Origin: Rhodospirillaceae bacterium | GTDB lineage: Bacteria; Pseudomonadota; Alphaproteobacteria; Rhodospirillales; Rhodospirillaceae | DNA: 64,000 nucleotides | Reading direction: 5' to 3' | NCBI GenBank assembly: GCA_002737725.1 | Contig: NSIP01000001.1 | Coordinates: forward strand, 336,921 to 400,920 | Shown: piece by piece, positions 25,101 to 35,447 of the stretch | How the letters are laid out: every line of letters starts with the position of its first letter | How positions within the stretch are numbered: position 1 is the first letter of the stretch | Made by a program: the position numbers and the translations under genes | The notes under the pieces: model-generated | Databases searched by the model: none | Seen by the model: only the letters and a program-made list of their open reading frames with translations | What the model was told of the DNA's origin: nothing

Positions 25101-27530
25101 CTATAGGGTGGGCGCAGCCGTTGGCGAATCGTCGTCTTTCTTCTCGTCCTTTTTCTCATCTTTCTTCAGGGGCTCATCCATGTCTTTCATCAGGTTGCGC
25201 GATGGCGGCATGGTTTGTTTGAAGATTTCCAAGCGTGAGGGCACGATCTTGCGTGGCCACGCGTTGTTTTCTAGGTCCACGTCGGCTGTCTCTAATCTTG
25301 GGTCAACCTCGACACTGGAAATCTGTTTTTTGCGAACGATCAATTTTGAGAACTTGCCGGGGTTCTGCCGCCACACGTCTGCAGGAATACGCAACTGTTC
25401 GGTGCTGCCATCCTTAAAGGTGATTCCCAAAATAACTGGCGTGACCAGCCCGCCAATATTGCGGAAGTCCAACACATAGGCGAATTCGCCCACGCCCAAA
25501 AGTGCCTTCTCCCAAGGCTCAAGACCCTTCACCAGCGTATTAAATTTATTACGATCCGCGTTTGAGACAGTGAAGCGGTCGTTTTGATTGTAGAAATCCT
25601 TCAGCTCGGGCTTTTGATCAACCTCCATCTTGAAGAAGTCGTCGGTTTTGGCCGAAGCTTCATTGCGCTCTGCTGTCAACGAGCGTGGTTCTTCATCGCG
25701 CTTTTTGCGGGCAATGGGCTGCTCCACATCGGGGTTTTGCGTATTGACGGTGTATTCGTCCAATCCGTCGATGGAGACATCTACATTGTCGGTGCCGTAG
25801 AACCAGCCGCGCCAGAACCAATCCAAATCCACCCCACTCGCATCTTCCATGGTGCGGAAAAAATCAGCCGGGTTGGCGCGTTTGAATTTCCAGCGCGTCG
25901 CATATTCCTTGAACGCGAAGTCAAACAACTCTCGGCCGAGGATGGTTTCGCGCAAGATGCTGAGCGCCGTGGCGGGTTTGGAGTAAGCATTGGCCCCAAC
26001 TGCATCGAGCGATTCGCCGTCGGTCATGATCGGGCGAACGGTGGGTGATTTCATATAGTCGACGATGTCTTTCGGCTCACCGCGTTGGGCCGGGTAGTCT
26101 TTTTCCCATAACCGCTCGGCTTGGAATTGCAGGAAGGTATTCAAGCCTTCGTCCATCCAGGTCCACCGCCGTTCATCGGAGTTGACGATCATCGGAAACC
26201 AATTGTGCCCGGCTTCATGAATGATCACCGAGACAAGCGAATATTTAGTGCGGCTTGAGTAGGTCAGCTTGCCGGTTTTCTTATCCTTTTCGGGACGGCC
26301 AGAGTTAAAGGCCAGCATCGGGTATTCCATGCCCCCGACATTGCCGTTGATCGACTGGACAACGGGATACGGATAAGGAAAAGAGAACCGCCCATAAACA
26401 TCCAATGTGTGAATCAGTGTTGCGGTCGAATATTTTTCCCACAACGGATTACCCTCTTTGGGGTAAAACGACATAGCCAGCACAGTGCGGCCTGGCTCGA
26501 CCTCATGGCCTTGCGCGTCCCAAATGAACTTGCGGCTTGAAGCAAAAGAAAAATCGCGCACATTCGTCGCTTTAAAGTGCCAAGTCTTTTTCTCCTTGCT
26601 GGGCGCACTTTCTTTGGCGGTCGATTCGGCCTGACTGACAATCACGACGGGTTTGGTTGCCGTCTTGGCGTCGTCCAATTTCTGGCGCTGCGCATCTGTC
26701 AGAATTTTGTCTGCGTTTCGTAATTCGCCGGTGCTGGCAACGATGTGATCGGCCGGAACTGTGATCTCTACGTCGAAGTCGCCGAATTCAAGCGTGAACT
26801 CGCTGTTGGCAAAGAATTGCCGGATATGCCAGCCATCATTATCAGAGTAACTGGCCAGTCGCGGATACCACTGCGACATATAATAGGCGTAGTTTTTGTC
26901 ATCTTTGAAATATTCATAACCGCCACGCGTGCGGAAGACATCGACCTCGGGGACATCAAGCGTCCACGCCAGCGAAAACGTTACGGTGCTGCTCGGCAGC
27001 AAGGGCGCGCGTAGGTCAATTCGCAGCATCGTGCCATTGATGATGTAGGGAAGGGGTTTGCCCGCCTCATCGGTGACTGTGCTGACCATCAGGCCTTGGG
27101 TCGATTTCTCGTGGGCCATGGTCAGCCGCATGGACCCAAATGATTCCTTAGCGTCGCCGTCATTGGTCCGCGCGTTGATGGGGTCCGAACCTTTCACCAA
27201 TTGATTCTGGTCTAAGTTCAGCCACAGGTATTTCAGCGTATCGGGCGAATTGTTGTTGTAGGTGATGGTCTCGGACCCTGTGGCCCTCTGCTTGGCGTCA
27301 TCCAGCGCTACCTTGATTTTGTAGTCCACCTTCTGTTGCCAATAGCGGTGGCCCGGCGCGCCCGAGGCCGCGCGGTAATCATTGGTCGTGGGCCAGACCT
27401 CATCGAGTTGACGGAACTTGTCCTGCCACACCCCCTTGGGCGGCAAGGTTCCCATGGCGGGTTGCGCGGATACACTCGAGGCGAACGCAAGAGTGATGAG
27501 AGTAAAAGCAATGGTCAGGGCGCGCAGCAT
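25101..27530 (-). CDS. Exported M1 family zinc metallopeptidase
   Basis: An 809-residue protein with a signal peptide (MLRALTIAFTLITLAFASSV, cleaved near SAQ). The gluzincin signature is HEAGH at 438-442 with the third zinc ligand Glu at 461 in WMDEGLNTF; spacing HExxH-x18-E is canonical. M1 enzymes are aminopeptidases. The usual GxMEN substrate motif is here GGMEYP (near 398-403), a variant typical of a bacterial periplasmic clade. The C-terminal tail is very acidic and lysine-rich (KKDEKKDEKKDDD). The ATG at 27530 has a good GGGGA ribosome site; the frame from 27593 would hide the signal. Operon with DUF6702. Confidence 0.9.
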   Translation of the reverse strand: MLRALTIAFTLITLAFASSVSAQPAMGTLPPKGVWQDKFRQLDEVWPTTNDYRAASGAPGHRYWQQKVDYKIKVALDDAKQRATGSETITYNNNSPDTLKYLWLNLDQNQLVKGSDPINARTNDGDAKESFGSMRLTMAHEKSTQGLMVSTVTDEAGKPLPYIINGTMLRIDLRAPLLPSSTVTFSLAWTLDVPEVDVFRTRGGYEYFKDDKNYAYYMSQWYPRLASYSDNDGWHIRQFFANSEFTLEFGDFDVEITVPADHIVASTGELRNADKILTDAQRQKLDDAKTATKPVVIVSQAESTAKESAPSKEKKTWHFKATNVRDFSFASSRKFIWDAQGHEVEPGRTVLAMSFYPKEGNPLWEKYSTATLIHTLDVYGRFSFPYPYPVVQSINGNVGGMEYPMLAFNSGRPEKDKKTGKLTYSSRTKYSLVSVIIHEAGHNWFPMIVNSDERRWTWMDEGLNTFLQFQAERLWEKDYPAQRGEPKDIVDYMKSPTVRPIMTDGESLDAVGANAYSKPATALSILRETILGRELFDFAFKEYATRWKFKRANPADFFRTMEDASGVDLDWFWRGWFYGTDNVDVSIDGLDEYTVNTQNPDVEQPIARKKRDEEPRSLTAERNEASAKTDDFFKMEVDQKPELKDFYNQNDRFTVSNADRNKFNTLVKGLEPWEKALLGVGEFAYVLDFRNIGGLVTPVILGITFKDGSTEQLRIPADVWRQNPGKFSKLIVRKKQISSVEVDPRLETADVDLENNAWPRKIVPSRLEIFKQTMPPSRNLMKDMDEPLKKDEKKDEKKDDDSPTAAPTL

Positions 27531-27573
27531 GAAAATTCCCCAAGACGAATTCAATACCAACAATTTAATTCGT

Positions 27574-28434
27574 TCAAAACCGTAACATGTCAACGTCGGA
27601 ATAGAAACGCAGCGAACAAATCGTGGGGCGCAGCGCCTTTACAAAAAAATCAACGAGGCTTGCGATTTGCGAATTGCCTTGTTCTGCAATGTCAGTCGGG
27701 ACGTCGGCAAATAAAGGTTCGCCCGCCAGCCAGAGTGATTCGCTGTCATCGTGGCGCAAGGCCACGGCCACGGCCAGGGCTTGGTTCAATTCCACATGTT
27801 GAGGCGCAAGGCAGCTGAGAATCAGGGCAGTTTTCATCATGATGATGATTGTCGCGCGGATGGTCTCACCACATTGTCGGCAAACGGGAACTCTTCGGCT
27901 TGATTGTCTTGAAGGATGCGAATGCAGGCCGGCAGTGACGTTGACAACAAATAGCGGCATGACACGGGACGATGGGTATATTCCGAACAGGCGCGATCTT
28001 CCAACATCAGGCAGGGGATGCGGCTGGTCTCGCGCAGGTGCTGCGGGGTTTGCTGAGATCTGATCGCAGCGGCTTGAACGCGGGCCACGCTGGCTTTGTT
28101 GGCCCGCAGGGACTTAGCCAAGTTCAAAACCTCGAGGATCGTCGCGCCGTAGGTATTGCAGCAATAGCTGTACCCCCTTGCCGCAGGCGATGGGGGCGGT
28201 GACATGGGGGTTCATAATGTCGCCAATTAAGGTCTCGGCGAAGGCTGCGGCCCGACTGGCCCGGTATTCCATCTGCGTGTCGAGCAGCGTCAATGCCATG
28301 TGCCGGGTATCGGCTTGTAGGGCGCGCGGGCTGACGGCGATATCGAAGGCTTTGCCGACCCAGGTCTGGTCTTCTTTCAGCAGTTTGGATCGCTCCGCAG
28401 CGCTGAGCCGATGAACGATAGGAGGGGCGGACAT
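27574..28434 (-). pseudogene. YkgJ-like cysteine-cluster protein, frameshifted
   Basis: The N terminus (MSAPPIVHRLSAAERSKLL) runs to PIACGKG near 28170 and is then thrown out of frame. Removing one G from the run there would restore YSYCCNTY, where the family has CxxCC. So the first cluster Cys is also changed to Tyr. The next frame carries IPCLMLEDRACSEYTHRPVSCRYLL, the second part of the zinc/iron-chelating Cys cluster. A further frame (from about 27840) yields WLAGEPLFADVPTDIAEQ and a plausible end near 27574. The YkgJ family binds metal through eight Cys and its function is poorly known. Two or more shifts make it non-functional. Confidence 0.7.
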
Positions 28435-28501
28435 CGAGGGTTACTCTGGAAAATGTTCGCAGAGTGTAAGCGAATCGGGCTGCCAGCCTATTCAATACAG
28501 A

Positions 28502-28592
28502 TGGCGGAGGGAGTGGGATTCGAACCCACGATACCCTTTTGGGGTATACACACTTTCCAGGCGTGCGCCTTCAACCGCTCGGCCATCCCTCC
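28502..28592 (-). tRNA. tRNA-Ser(GGA)
   Basis: A class II tRNA read on the minus strand from GGAGGGAUGG to a 3' encoded CCA. The acceptor GGAGGGA pairs with TCCCTCC. The anticodon loop CTGGAAA gives anticodon GGA (serine UCC/UCU). It has a long variable arm and a T arm GTGGG-TTCGAAT-CCCAC. The region also explains a spurious antisense ORF ending in the common tRNA-derived GVGFEPT peptide. Confidence 0.95.
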
Positions 28593-28813
28593 CCGGTCTG
28601 GGGCGCGGGAACCTAACTGACAGGCCCCCCTACCGCAATCAAAGCCTTGGGTTTCTGGCGGCTTTGCATGGCTTTATATAAGTCTGTGGAGAAATTTGGC
28701 CGCTCAATCGTACGGAATAATATTACGTACTTTAGTTTCTTATCGAAACGACACCAAATCATATTGATTTTTTAAGCCCTTAAAAGCTACTACAAAACCT
28801 CTGGGATAAATAA
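28593..28813. other. AT-rich intergenic region with a 21-base palindrome
   Basis: This gap separates tRNA-Ser(GGA) from the small membrane protein. It is more AT-rich than its neighbours. GTACGGAATA and TATTACGTAC (28710-28730) form an inverted repeat with one mismatch around a central A, about 84 bases before the ATG at 28814. No ORF is supported inside it. Confidence 0.5.
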
Positions 28814-29149
28814 ATGGCTGACGTTCAGGGGCAGGAACCCGTGTTATTCGGGCGCACATTAGGTTGGGTGATGGTGACACTCGCCATCATTATTCTATCG
28901 GCAGAAGCCGTGATGGCCGTTGGGGCTAGCGGTCACGCTGGCCTTGCGACGTCTGATCTCGTCACGTTGTTGACCGGGCAATCTCCTCAATTTTCTGCAG
29001 CGCGCTGGCCTGAACTTTTTTCAGCGCTCGGCCAAGGCATCATGGCGATGCCGGCATGGTTGGTGATTGGTGTGATTGGCCTCGTGCTGGCGCATACGTT
29101 TCGCTACCGGCGCATTCGCTGTCGCCCATCCACCATTCTTCCGCTCTAA
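28814..29149 (+). CDS. Small two-helix membrane protein, hypothetical
   Basis: A 111-residue protein with two predicted membrane helices, residues about 16-37 (GWVMVTLAIIILSAEAVMAV) and 74-93 (IMAMPAWLVIGVIGLVLAH). A Ser/Gln-containing extracytoplasmic loop lies between them, and the tail is basic (RYRRIRCRP). This pattern is seen in uncharacterised PetM/YggT-sized proteins of alphaproteobacteria; I do not recognise a named family. It converges on lepA. Confidence that it is coding is good because the helices and charges are well ordered; the function is unknown. Confidence 0.6.
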   Translation: MADVQGQEPVLFGRTLGWVMVTLAIIILSAEAVMAVGASGHAGLATSDLVTLLTGQSPQFSAARWPELFSALGQGIMAMPAWLVIGVIGLVLAHTFRYRRIRCRPSTILPL

Positions 29150-29160
29150 TTTTTCTCAGC

Positions 29161-30963
29161 TCAATTTTCTGGCATCCGCAACGCTGCGATGAAGGCAGAT
29201 TGCGGAATATCGACGTTGCCAAATTGCCGCATGCGCTTTTTGCCTTCTTTCTGCTTATCAAGCAGTTTGCGCTTTCGCGTGATGTCGCCGCCGTAGCATT
29301 TAGCCAGAACGTCTTTGCGCATGGCGGCGATGGTTTCGCGCGCAATCACTTTTCCGCCAATCGCGGCTTGCACCGGAATCTTGAATAAGTGCCGTGGAAT
29401 CAGGTCTTTTAAGCGTTCGCAAATTTGCCGACCGCGCGATTCGGCTTGGCTACGGTGACACATGAACGACAGCGCATCGACTACATCGCTGTTAACCATG
29501 ATCGAGACTTTCACCAAGTCGGCGTCGCGATATCCCTCAAGCTCGTAGTCAAAGCTGGCATACCCGCTGGAGATGGATTTCAAACGATCATAGAAGTCGA
29601 AAACAATTTCGTTCAGCGGAATATGATAAACCGTCATGGCCCGATTGCCGACGTAGGTCAGGTCAGCCTGCTCGCCGCGTCGATCGTTGCACAACTTCAA
29701 GACCGTGCCCAAGAATTCGTCCGGCACTAAAATTGTTGCCTTCACCCAGGGCTCTTCGATTTTCGCAATATGGTTGGGCTCGGGCATATCGGCGGGATTA
29801 TGCATCTCCATCTTCTCGCCTTTGTGCGTCTCGATGCAATACACCACGCTGGGCGCGGTGGTGATGAGATCAAGATCAAACTCGCGCTCTAAACGTTCCT
29901 GCACAATTTCCATATGCAGCAATCCTAAAAACCCACAGCGAAATCCGAAGCCCAGCGCGGCACTACTTTCGGTTTGATAGTGAAAGCTCGAGTCGTTCAA
30001 ACGCAGCTTGGCCAGGCTTTCACGCAGCAGTTCGAACTGGGAGGCGTCGGTCGGGAATAGGCCGCAGAACACCACCGGGATGGAGGGCTTAAAGCCGGGC
30101 AAGGGCTCGGTGGCAGGTTTAACGTCGTCGGTAATTGTGTCGCCCACTTTACAGTCGGCCACGGACTTGATGTTAGCAATAATAAAGCCCAATTCGCCAG
30201 GTTTCAGGTCCTGGGTATCAATCATTTTAGGCGTGAAATATCCAATACGATCAACCTGATAGGTTGCGTGATTTGACATAAACTTGATCTTGGAACCCTT
30301 TTTAATCGTGCCGTCTTTGATCCGCACCAAGATGACGACGCCGAGATAGGTGTCATACCAACTATCGACCAAAAGCGCTTTATTCAGGGCCCCCAGATCG
30401 CCCACCGGCGGCGGCAGCTTGGTCACGATGGCTTCCAGCACCTCCTCGATCCCTAAGCCCGCTTTGGCCGAGCAGGGCACGGCGCCCGAGGCATCTATCC
30501 CGATGACATCCTCGATCTGCTGGCGAACCCGTTCGGGGTCAGCGGCGGGCAAATCAATTTTATTGAGCACCGGCACAATCTCGTGGTGCGCCTCAATGGC
30601 CTGATAAACGTTGGCCAACGTCTGCGCCTCAACCCCTTGGCTGGCGTCGACTACCAGCAGCGAGCCTTCACAGGCGGCCAGGGACCGACTGACCTCGTAG
30701 GCAAAGTCCACGTGACCGGGGGTGTCGAGCAAGTTGAGCTGATAGGTTTTGCCGTCTTTGGCCTTGTAATTTAGCCGCACAGTTTGGGCTTTGATGGTGA
30801 TGCCGCGCTCGCGCTCGATATCCATCGAGTCGAGCATTTGCTCTTTCATATCGCGATCAGCAATTGCGCCGCAGCGTTGAATTAAACGATCAGCAAGCGT
30901 CGACTTACCATGGTCAATATGGGCGATGATCGAGAAATTACGGATGTGTGAGAGATCGGTCAT
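29161..30963 (-). CDS. lepA: Elongation factor 4 (LepA)
   Basis: A 600-residue translational GTPase, the usual EF4 length. G1 is [10 protein letters not shown] (about 15-24), G3 is DTPGHVDF (about 80-87) and G4 is NKID (about 133-136). The C-terminal EF4 domain ends [17 protein letters not shown], as in the family. It acts on the ribosome to back-translocate or remodel stalled complexes, mainly under ionic or temperature stress. It lies downstream of pheT on the same strand with a 34-base gap and may share a transcript. Confidence 0.98.
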   Translation of the reverse strand: MTDLSHIRNFSIIAHIDHGKSTLADRLIQRCGAIADRDMKEQMLDSMDIERERGITIKAQTVRLNYKAKDGKTYQLNLLDTPGHVDFAYEVSRSLAACEGSLLVVDASQGVEAQTLANVYQAIEAHHEIVPVLNKIDLPAADPERVRQQIEDVIGIDASGAVPCSAKAGLGIEEVLEAIVTKLPPPVGDLGALNKALLVDSWYDTYLGVVILVRIKDGTIKKGSKIKFMSNHATYQVDRIGYFTPKMIDTQDLKPGELGFIIANIKSVADCKVGDTITDDVKPATEPLPGFKPSIPVVFCGLFPTDASQFELLRESLAKLRLNDSSFHYQTESSAALGFGFRCGFLGLLHMEIVQERLEREFDLDLITTAPSVVYCIETHKGEKMEMHNPADMPEPNHIAKIEEPWVKATILVPDEFLGTVLKLCNDRRGEQADLTYVGNRAMTVYHIPLNEIVFDFYDRLKSISSGYASFDYELEGYRDADLVKVSIMVNSDVVDALSFMCHRSQAESRGRQICERLKDLIPRHLFKIPVQAAIGGKVIARETIAAMRKDVLAKCYGGDITRKRKLLDKQKEGKKRMRQFGNVDIPQSAFIAALRMPEN

Positions 30964-30997
30964 GGGTGCGGGGAATTCGGTTTGCTCTAAGGTTCAG

Positions 30998-33406
30998 CTA
31001 TGCGCGCAGTTGCGCGCCAGTGGCTTTCTCAACGGCGGCAACAATTTTCTTGGCTGCTGTTTCAATTTGCTCATCAGTAAGCGTGGCATCTTTGGATTGT
31101 AACGTCACAGTGATGGCGATGGATTTTTTGCCTTCTCCAACGTTGGGGCCTTCATAGACATCGAAGAGACCAATGTTTGTGATTAACTCGCGCTCGGCAT
31201 TCTTCACCGCGCGTAACATCGCCTCGGCCGCCACGCTGGTCTCAACCACAAAGGCGAAATCACGCTCGACAGGTTGGTAAGGCGAGGCTTTTAATAAGGG
31301 CCGCGCTGTGCCGGTTTTCTTTTTTGCCTCGGGCAGCCGATCCAAGGTGACTTCGAAGGCAACCATCGGGCCTTTGGCATCCATCATCAAAAGGACGCGG
31401 GGATGAATTTCGCCAAACCAAGCCAACACCTGGTTGCCCTGCTTCAGCGCGCCAGACCGACCCGGATGCAACCAATCAGGCACGCCATTCTCAGGTCCTG
31501 TTGCGGTCTGAATTCCGCTGGATGAAACCCCAGCCGTCTCTAACACACACAACGCATCGGCCTTGGCATCCATTACGTCGATACTGCGTCGCGTGTTGGC
31601 CCAATGGCGCGCCGTGGTGTGGCCTGCGCGAAGGCCTGCAGCCAGAAGCGTTTGTTGGCCAGGCACAAAGCCTTCGAAGCGCGGGCCAATTTCGAACAGG
31701 CCGACATCGGCCAACCCGCGCGCTGCATTTCGCGCTGCGCCTGCAATCAGATTTGGAATAATCGATGGGCGAAGCACGTCTAAATCAGCGCTGATGGGGT
31801 TGGCAAGGGGCACAGTTGCCGCGCCATTGGCAAACAAGTCTGCATGGGCTTTGGACAAAAAGGCCCAGGTCACGGTTTCATTCAAGCCACGTGCGGCCAG
31901 CGCCCTGCGAACAACACCCACTTGGCGTTGTTTAGGGCTCAGCGCAGGCTTGGTCATGGTGGGCCGGGGCATCGGCACGGCGACAATGTTGTCATAACCG
32001 TAAATCCGCAGCACATCTTCCACGATGTCTTGCCACAGCGTCACGTCGGCGCGCCACGAGGGCGGGCTGACTATCCATGGCGTTGATGCATTCGAGACTG
32101 TGAAACCCAAGCGTTCGAGAATGCTTTTCATCTCGGGTTCTGGCACATGCACGCCGCCGAGCTTGGCCACGCGCGCCGGATCGAATGCAATGGCTAGCCC
32201 AGCTTTGGGGGCAGCGCCGCCGATGACAATCAACGCAGCTTCGCCGCCGCAAATATCAAGAATCATGCGCGTGGCAACCGCGGTGCCAGTGAGGGCCGAG
32301 GCTGGGTCAACGCCGCGCTCGAAACAATAGCGCGCATCGGAATGAATTTCGAGCTTGCGGCCCGTGGCGGCGATGTTGGAGGTGTCGAACAAAGCCGATT
32401 CCAAGAAAATGGTGGTGGTGGCATCGCTCACGCTTGATGGCTCGCCGCCCATAATGCCACCGATCCCCACTGCCGCAGCGCTATCGGCAATCACCACCAT
32501 CCCGGCATCGAGCGTATATGTTTTGCCGTTCAATGCGGCAACGGTCTCGCCGTCTTTGGCTAGCCGCGGCCCGACATCGCCAGTCAATTTTGTGTCGTCA
32601 AAAGCATGCAGGGGCCGTCCCAAATCAATCGTGATGTACTGGGTAATGTCGACCAACGCCGAGATGGGGCGCAAGCCAATCGCCTTCAGGCGATCTTGCA
32701 GCCATTTCGGGCTGGGGCCATTTTTCACGCCCTTGATGGTGCGGCCAACAAAGTACGGACACTGGTGTGCATGCGCGATGGGCAGGCGCATCGCAATCTG
32801 GCGCGAAGACGAAAACGTGCCGGGCACAGGCGCGTCATTCATGGCTTTCAGTTGACCAAAGCCCGCGGCGGCCAAATCACGCGCTACACCGCGGACCCCC
32901 AGCGCATCAACACGATTGGGTGTCAGATTGATTTCAATCACCGGGTCAATGTTCAGAACGCTGGTCACGGCCGCACCAACCACAGCAATGTCGGGCAACT
33001 CGATAATGCCATCGTGATCTTCGCCAAGTTTGAGTTCGCGCGTTGAGCACATCATGCCCTGACTTTCGACGCCGCGAATGGCGCCCTTTTTCAGCTTCTC
33101 GCCGCTGTCGGGAATCACATCGCCAGGTCGTGCAAGCACAACCTTCAGCCCGGCGCGCGCATTGGGCGCACCGCACACGACCTGCAATGTTTCGGTGCCG
33201 GTCGCGACCTTGCACACTTTCAAACGATCCGCGTTAGGGTGTTTGTCGGCTTCCAGCACATGGCCAACAATTAGCGCGCCCAAATTCTTGGCCGGGTTCT
33301 CGATGCCTTCGACTTCCAGACCAATCGCCGTCAGTTTGGTGGCGATCTCATCGACGCTGGCGCTCGTATCCAAATGGTCTTTCAACCATGATAATGTGAA
33401 TTTCAT
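30998..33406 (-). CDS. pheT: Phenylalanyl-tRNA synthetase beta subunit
   Basis: An 802-residue subunit of the (alpha-beta)2 enzyme. Visible domains are the B1 start [14 protein letters not shown], the EMAP/tRNA-binding domain (about 39-150), the B3/B4 editing region, B5 and the C-terminal FDX-ACB anticodon-binding domain ([14 protein letters not shown] to the end). The start overlaps the stop of pheS by four bases (ATGA), giving translational coupling for equal subunits. Length is typical. Confidence 0.97.
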   Translation of the reverse strand: MKFTLSWLKDHLDTSASVDEIATKLTAIGLEVEGIENPAKNLGALIVGHVLEADKHPNADRLKVCKVATGTETLQVVCGAPNARAGLKVVLARPGDVIPDSGEKLKKGAIRGVESQGMMCSTRELKLGEDHDGIIELPDIAVVGAAVTSVLNIDPVIEINLTPNRVDALGVRGVARDLAAAGFGQLKAMNDAPVPGTFSSSRQIAMRLPIAHAHQCPYFVGRTIKGVKNGPSPKWLQDRLKAIGLRPISALVDITQYITIDLGRPLHAFDDTKLTGDVGPRLAKDGETVAALNGKTYTLDAGMVVIADSAAAVGIGGIMGGEPSSVSDATTTIFLESALFDTSNIAATGRKLEIHSDARYCFERGVDPASALTGTAVATRMILDICGGEAALIVIGGAAPKAGLAIAFDPARVAKLGGVHVPEPEMKSILERLGFTVSNASTPWIVSPPSWRADVTLWQDIVEDVLRIYGYDNIVAVPMPRPTMTKPALSPKQRQVGVVRRALAARGLNETVTWAFLSKAHADLFANGAATVPLANPISADLDVLRPSIIPNLIAGAARNAARGLADVGLFEIGPRFEGFVPGQQTLLAAGLRAGHTTARHWANTRRSIDVMDAKADALCVLETAGVSSSGIQTATGPENGVPDWLHPGRSGALKQGNQVLAWFGEIHPRVLLMMDAKGPMVAFEVTLDRLPEAKKKTGTARPLLKASPYQPVERDFAFVVETSVAAEAMLRAVKNAERELITNIGLFDVYEGPNVGEGKKSIAITVTLQSKDATLTDEQIETAAKKIVAAVEKATGAQLRA

Positions 33407-34494
33407 CGGTTGAGCCCTCCAGTTAATGAGGGAACATCAAGGGTTGCGAAACCATAATGCCGCAGCCAGCGCAAATCCGATTCGAAGAACGTGCGCAGAT
33501 CAGGGATGCCGTATTTCAGCATGGCCAGGCGCTCAACGCCTATGCCGAATGCAAAGCCTTGGTAGATCTCGGGATCAAGCCCGCAAGCGCGCAGCACATT
33601 GGGGTGCACCATGCCGCAGCCCAGAATTTCCAGCCAATCACCGAAGTTGCCGATTTTCAGCTCGCCGCCTGCGCGCGAGCAACCAATGTCCATTTCGGCT
33701 GATGGCTCGGTGAACGGAAAGTATGATGGGCGGAAACGGATTGTCAGGTCATCGACGCCGAAGAAGGTGCGCACGAATTCCTGCAAGCAGCCCTTCAAGT
33801 GGCTCATGTTGGTCTCGGTATCGATCACCAAACCTTCGATTTGGTGAAACATCGGCGTATGCGTTATGTCGTAATCGCAGCGGTAGGTACGTCCTGGAAT
33901 GATCACGCGGATGGGTGCTTTTTCGCTCATCATGGTGCGGATCTGCACGGGTGATGTATGGGTGCGAAGCAGGTACCGATTTCCATCGGGTGCTGTAGGC
34001 AGAAAGAACGTGTCGTGCATTTCGCGCGCCGGGTGGCCGGGCGGGAAATTCAGCGCCGTGAAATTGTGGAAGTCGTCTTCCACGTCGGGCCCCTCGGCCA
34101 CCATAAAGCCCATGGCCCCGAAGATAGCCGCCATCTCGTCCATGGTTTGGCTGATGGGGTGCAAGCTGCCTTTCGCCTCGGGGCGAATGGGCAACGTCAC
34201 ATCCATTTTTTCGTTGGCGAGTTTGGCATCAAGCGCTGCGGTATCAAGGCTCATGCGGCGGACGTTGATGGCCGCCTCGATTTCGGTTTTCAACGTATTC
34301 AGCGCCTGGCCTGCAATCTTACGGGCCTCAGGGTCCATACCGCCCAGATTTTTCATCAGGCCCGTGACGCGGCCCTTTTTCCCAAGCACATCGACACGTG
34401 TGGCCTCAAGTGCTGCCACATCGGTTGCGGTGTTCACTGCTACCAGCACATCAGTGCGCAGCTGATCAATCTCGTTCATGTTATCCGTGCTCAT
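33403..34494 (-). CDS. pheS: Phenylalanyl-tRNA synthetase alpha subunit
   Basis: A 363-residue class II synthetase subunit. Motif 2 is [14 protein letters not shown] and motif 3 [18 protein letters not shown]. The N-terminal coiled-coil (residues 1-90) binds tRNA. It charges tRNA-Phe together with PheT. A strong hairpin sits 18 bases upstream of the ATG (see 34512), a possible attenuator or processing site between rplT and pheS. Confidence 0.97.
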   Translation of the reverse strand: MSTDNMNEIDQLRTDVLVAVNTATDVAALEATRVDVLGKKGRVTGLMKNLGGMDPEARKIAGQALNTLKTEIEAAINVRRMSLDTAALDAKLANEKMDVTLPIRPEAKGSLHPISQTMDEMAAIFGAMGFMVAEGPDVEDDFHNFTALNFPPGHPAREMHDTFFLPTAPDGNRYLLRTHTSPVQIRTMMSEKAPIRVIIPGRTYRCDYDITHTPMFHQIEGLVIDTETNMSHLKGCLQEFVRTFFGVDDLTIRFRPSYFPFTEPSAEMDIGCSRAGGELKIGNFGDWLEILGCGMVHPNVLRACGLDPEIYQGFAFGIGVERLAMLKYGIPDLRTFFESDLRWLRHYGFATLDVPSLTGGLNR

Positions 34495-34511
34495 CGCGAT
34501 GAATCACAAAA

Positions 34512-34545
34512 GCAAAAGGGGCTACCTGTTGGCGGCCCCTTTTGC
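34512..34545 (-). terminator. Hairpin between rplT and pheS (terminator or attenuator)
   Basis: Perfect 11-base arms, GCAAAAGGGGC and GCCCCTTTTGC, around a 12-base loop; on the minus strand the stem ends in TTTTGCTTTTG. It could end part of the rplT transcripts. In E. coli pheST is attenuated in the same gene interval through a Phe-rich leader. No Phe-rich leader peptide is evident here, so classical attenuation is not supported. Confidence 0.6.
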
Positions 34546-34594
34546 GATACCCAATCAAAATGGGCGAAGTTCGTTCAATCGAACCAGATCCGCT

Positions 34595-34948
34595 TTAAAG
34601 AGCCGCCTGGGCCTGTTTCACCAAGCCAGCAAAGGTTTCGGGCTCACGCACGGCGAGGTCGGACAAAATTTTACGGTCCAAATCCACACCGGCTTTTTTG
34701 AGCCCGTTGATAAATCGCGAATAGGTCATTCCAAACATACGAACGCCAGCATTGATACGCTGAATCCACAGGCCGCGATAATCGCGTTTCTTACGGCGGC
34801 GGTCGCGGTACGCGAACTGCAAGCCGTGTTCCAAGCGATGCTTGGCGGTTTTGTAGGTTTTTGAATTGCGGCCGACGTAGCCTTTGGCGGCCTTCAGAAC
34901 TTTATTGTGGCGGGCGCGTTTGGTTACGCCCCGTTTGACACGAGCCAT
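34595..34948 (-). CDS. rplT: Ribosomal protein bL20
   Basis: A 117-residue basic protein, [19 protein letters not shown] at the start, the family's usual length and sequence. It is an early assembly protein of the 50S subunit and in many bacteria represses the infC-rpmI-rplT operon translationally. It lies 24 bases after rpmI. Confidence 0.98.
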   Translation of the reverse strand: MARVKRGVTKRARHNKVLKAAKGYVGRNSKTYKTAKHRLEHGLQFAYRDRRRKKRDYRGLWIQRINAGVRMFGMTYSRFINGLKKAGVDLDRKILSDLAVREPETFAGLVKQAQAAL

Positions 34949-34972
34949 TATGATTCTCCTGGGATGTGCTGA

Positions 34973-35170
34973 TCAGCCGTAAGGCATGAAACGTTTGAGC
35001 GCGGGTGTGTCAGACTTATCCAACACGAAGGTACGGCGCGAGCTGCGCTTCATTTTTTGAGATTTGCATCCCAGGTTGTGGCGTTTTTTCGCCACGCCGG
35101 CTTTCACGCGGCCGGATCCGGTCAACTTAAAGCGTTTCTTGACCGAACTCTTGGTCTTCATCTTGGGCAT
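34973..35170 (-). CDS. rpmI: Ribosomal protein bL35
   Basis: A 65-residue protein starting MPKMKTKSSVKKRFKLT. The start at 35170 is set by the universal N terminus; a frame 16 codons longer exists but has no family support. It is a small 50S protein. It is preceded by a strong terminator-like hairpin (35391-35423), so it may have its own promoter in the 35171-35390 gap. Confidence 0.97.
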   Translation of the reverse strand: MPKMKTKSSVKKRFKLTGSGRVKAGVAKKRHNLGCKSQKMKRSSRRTFVLDKSDTPALKRFMPYG

Positions 35171-35390
35171 TTTGTGTGTCCTTAACTTTGGATGTGATCG
35201 TTCCGTCGGGATGGGCATGCCCAGGGATTTCGTAGCTATCCCTCGCCGTACCGCCGTCGGGACGAACCGGCCGAAGCCTGCTGTCCCTACTCATTCCAGG
35301 TAAACCCGGAAGGTGACGGCTTATAAGGGATTTAAGCCGCTTCTGCACGCGGTTTTATGGGTATCGCGCACTTTTCGGTGGCCAAAAGAA

Positions 35391-35423
35391 AAACAGCGAA
35401 GATTGATAAAATCTTCGCTGTTT
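35391..35423 (-). terminator. Rho-independent terminator after infC
   Basis: A 14-base perfect stem (AAACAGCGAAGATT / AATCTTCGCTGTTT) with a 5-base loop; on the minus strand it is followed by a T-rich stretch (TTTTTCTTTT, the tail overlapping the stem base). It lies 25 bases past the infC stop and would uncouple infC from rpmI-rplT. Leaky readthrough is possible. Confidence 0.85.
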
Positions 35424-35447
35424 CAATAGGTTAGGGCTGATCTCGCA

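Noticed and set aside
28411-28620. Plus-strand ORF with MAEGVGFEPTIPFWG
   Set aside because: Produced by the antisense strand of tRNA-Ser(GGA); not a gene.
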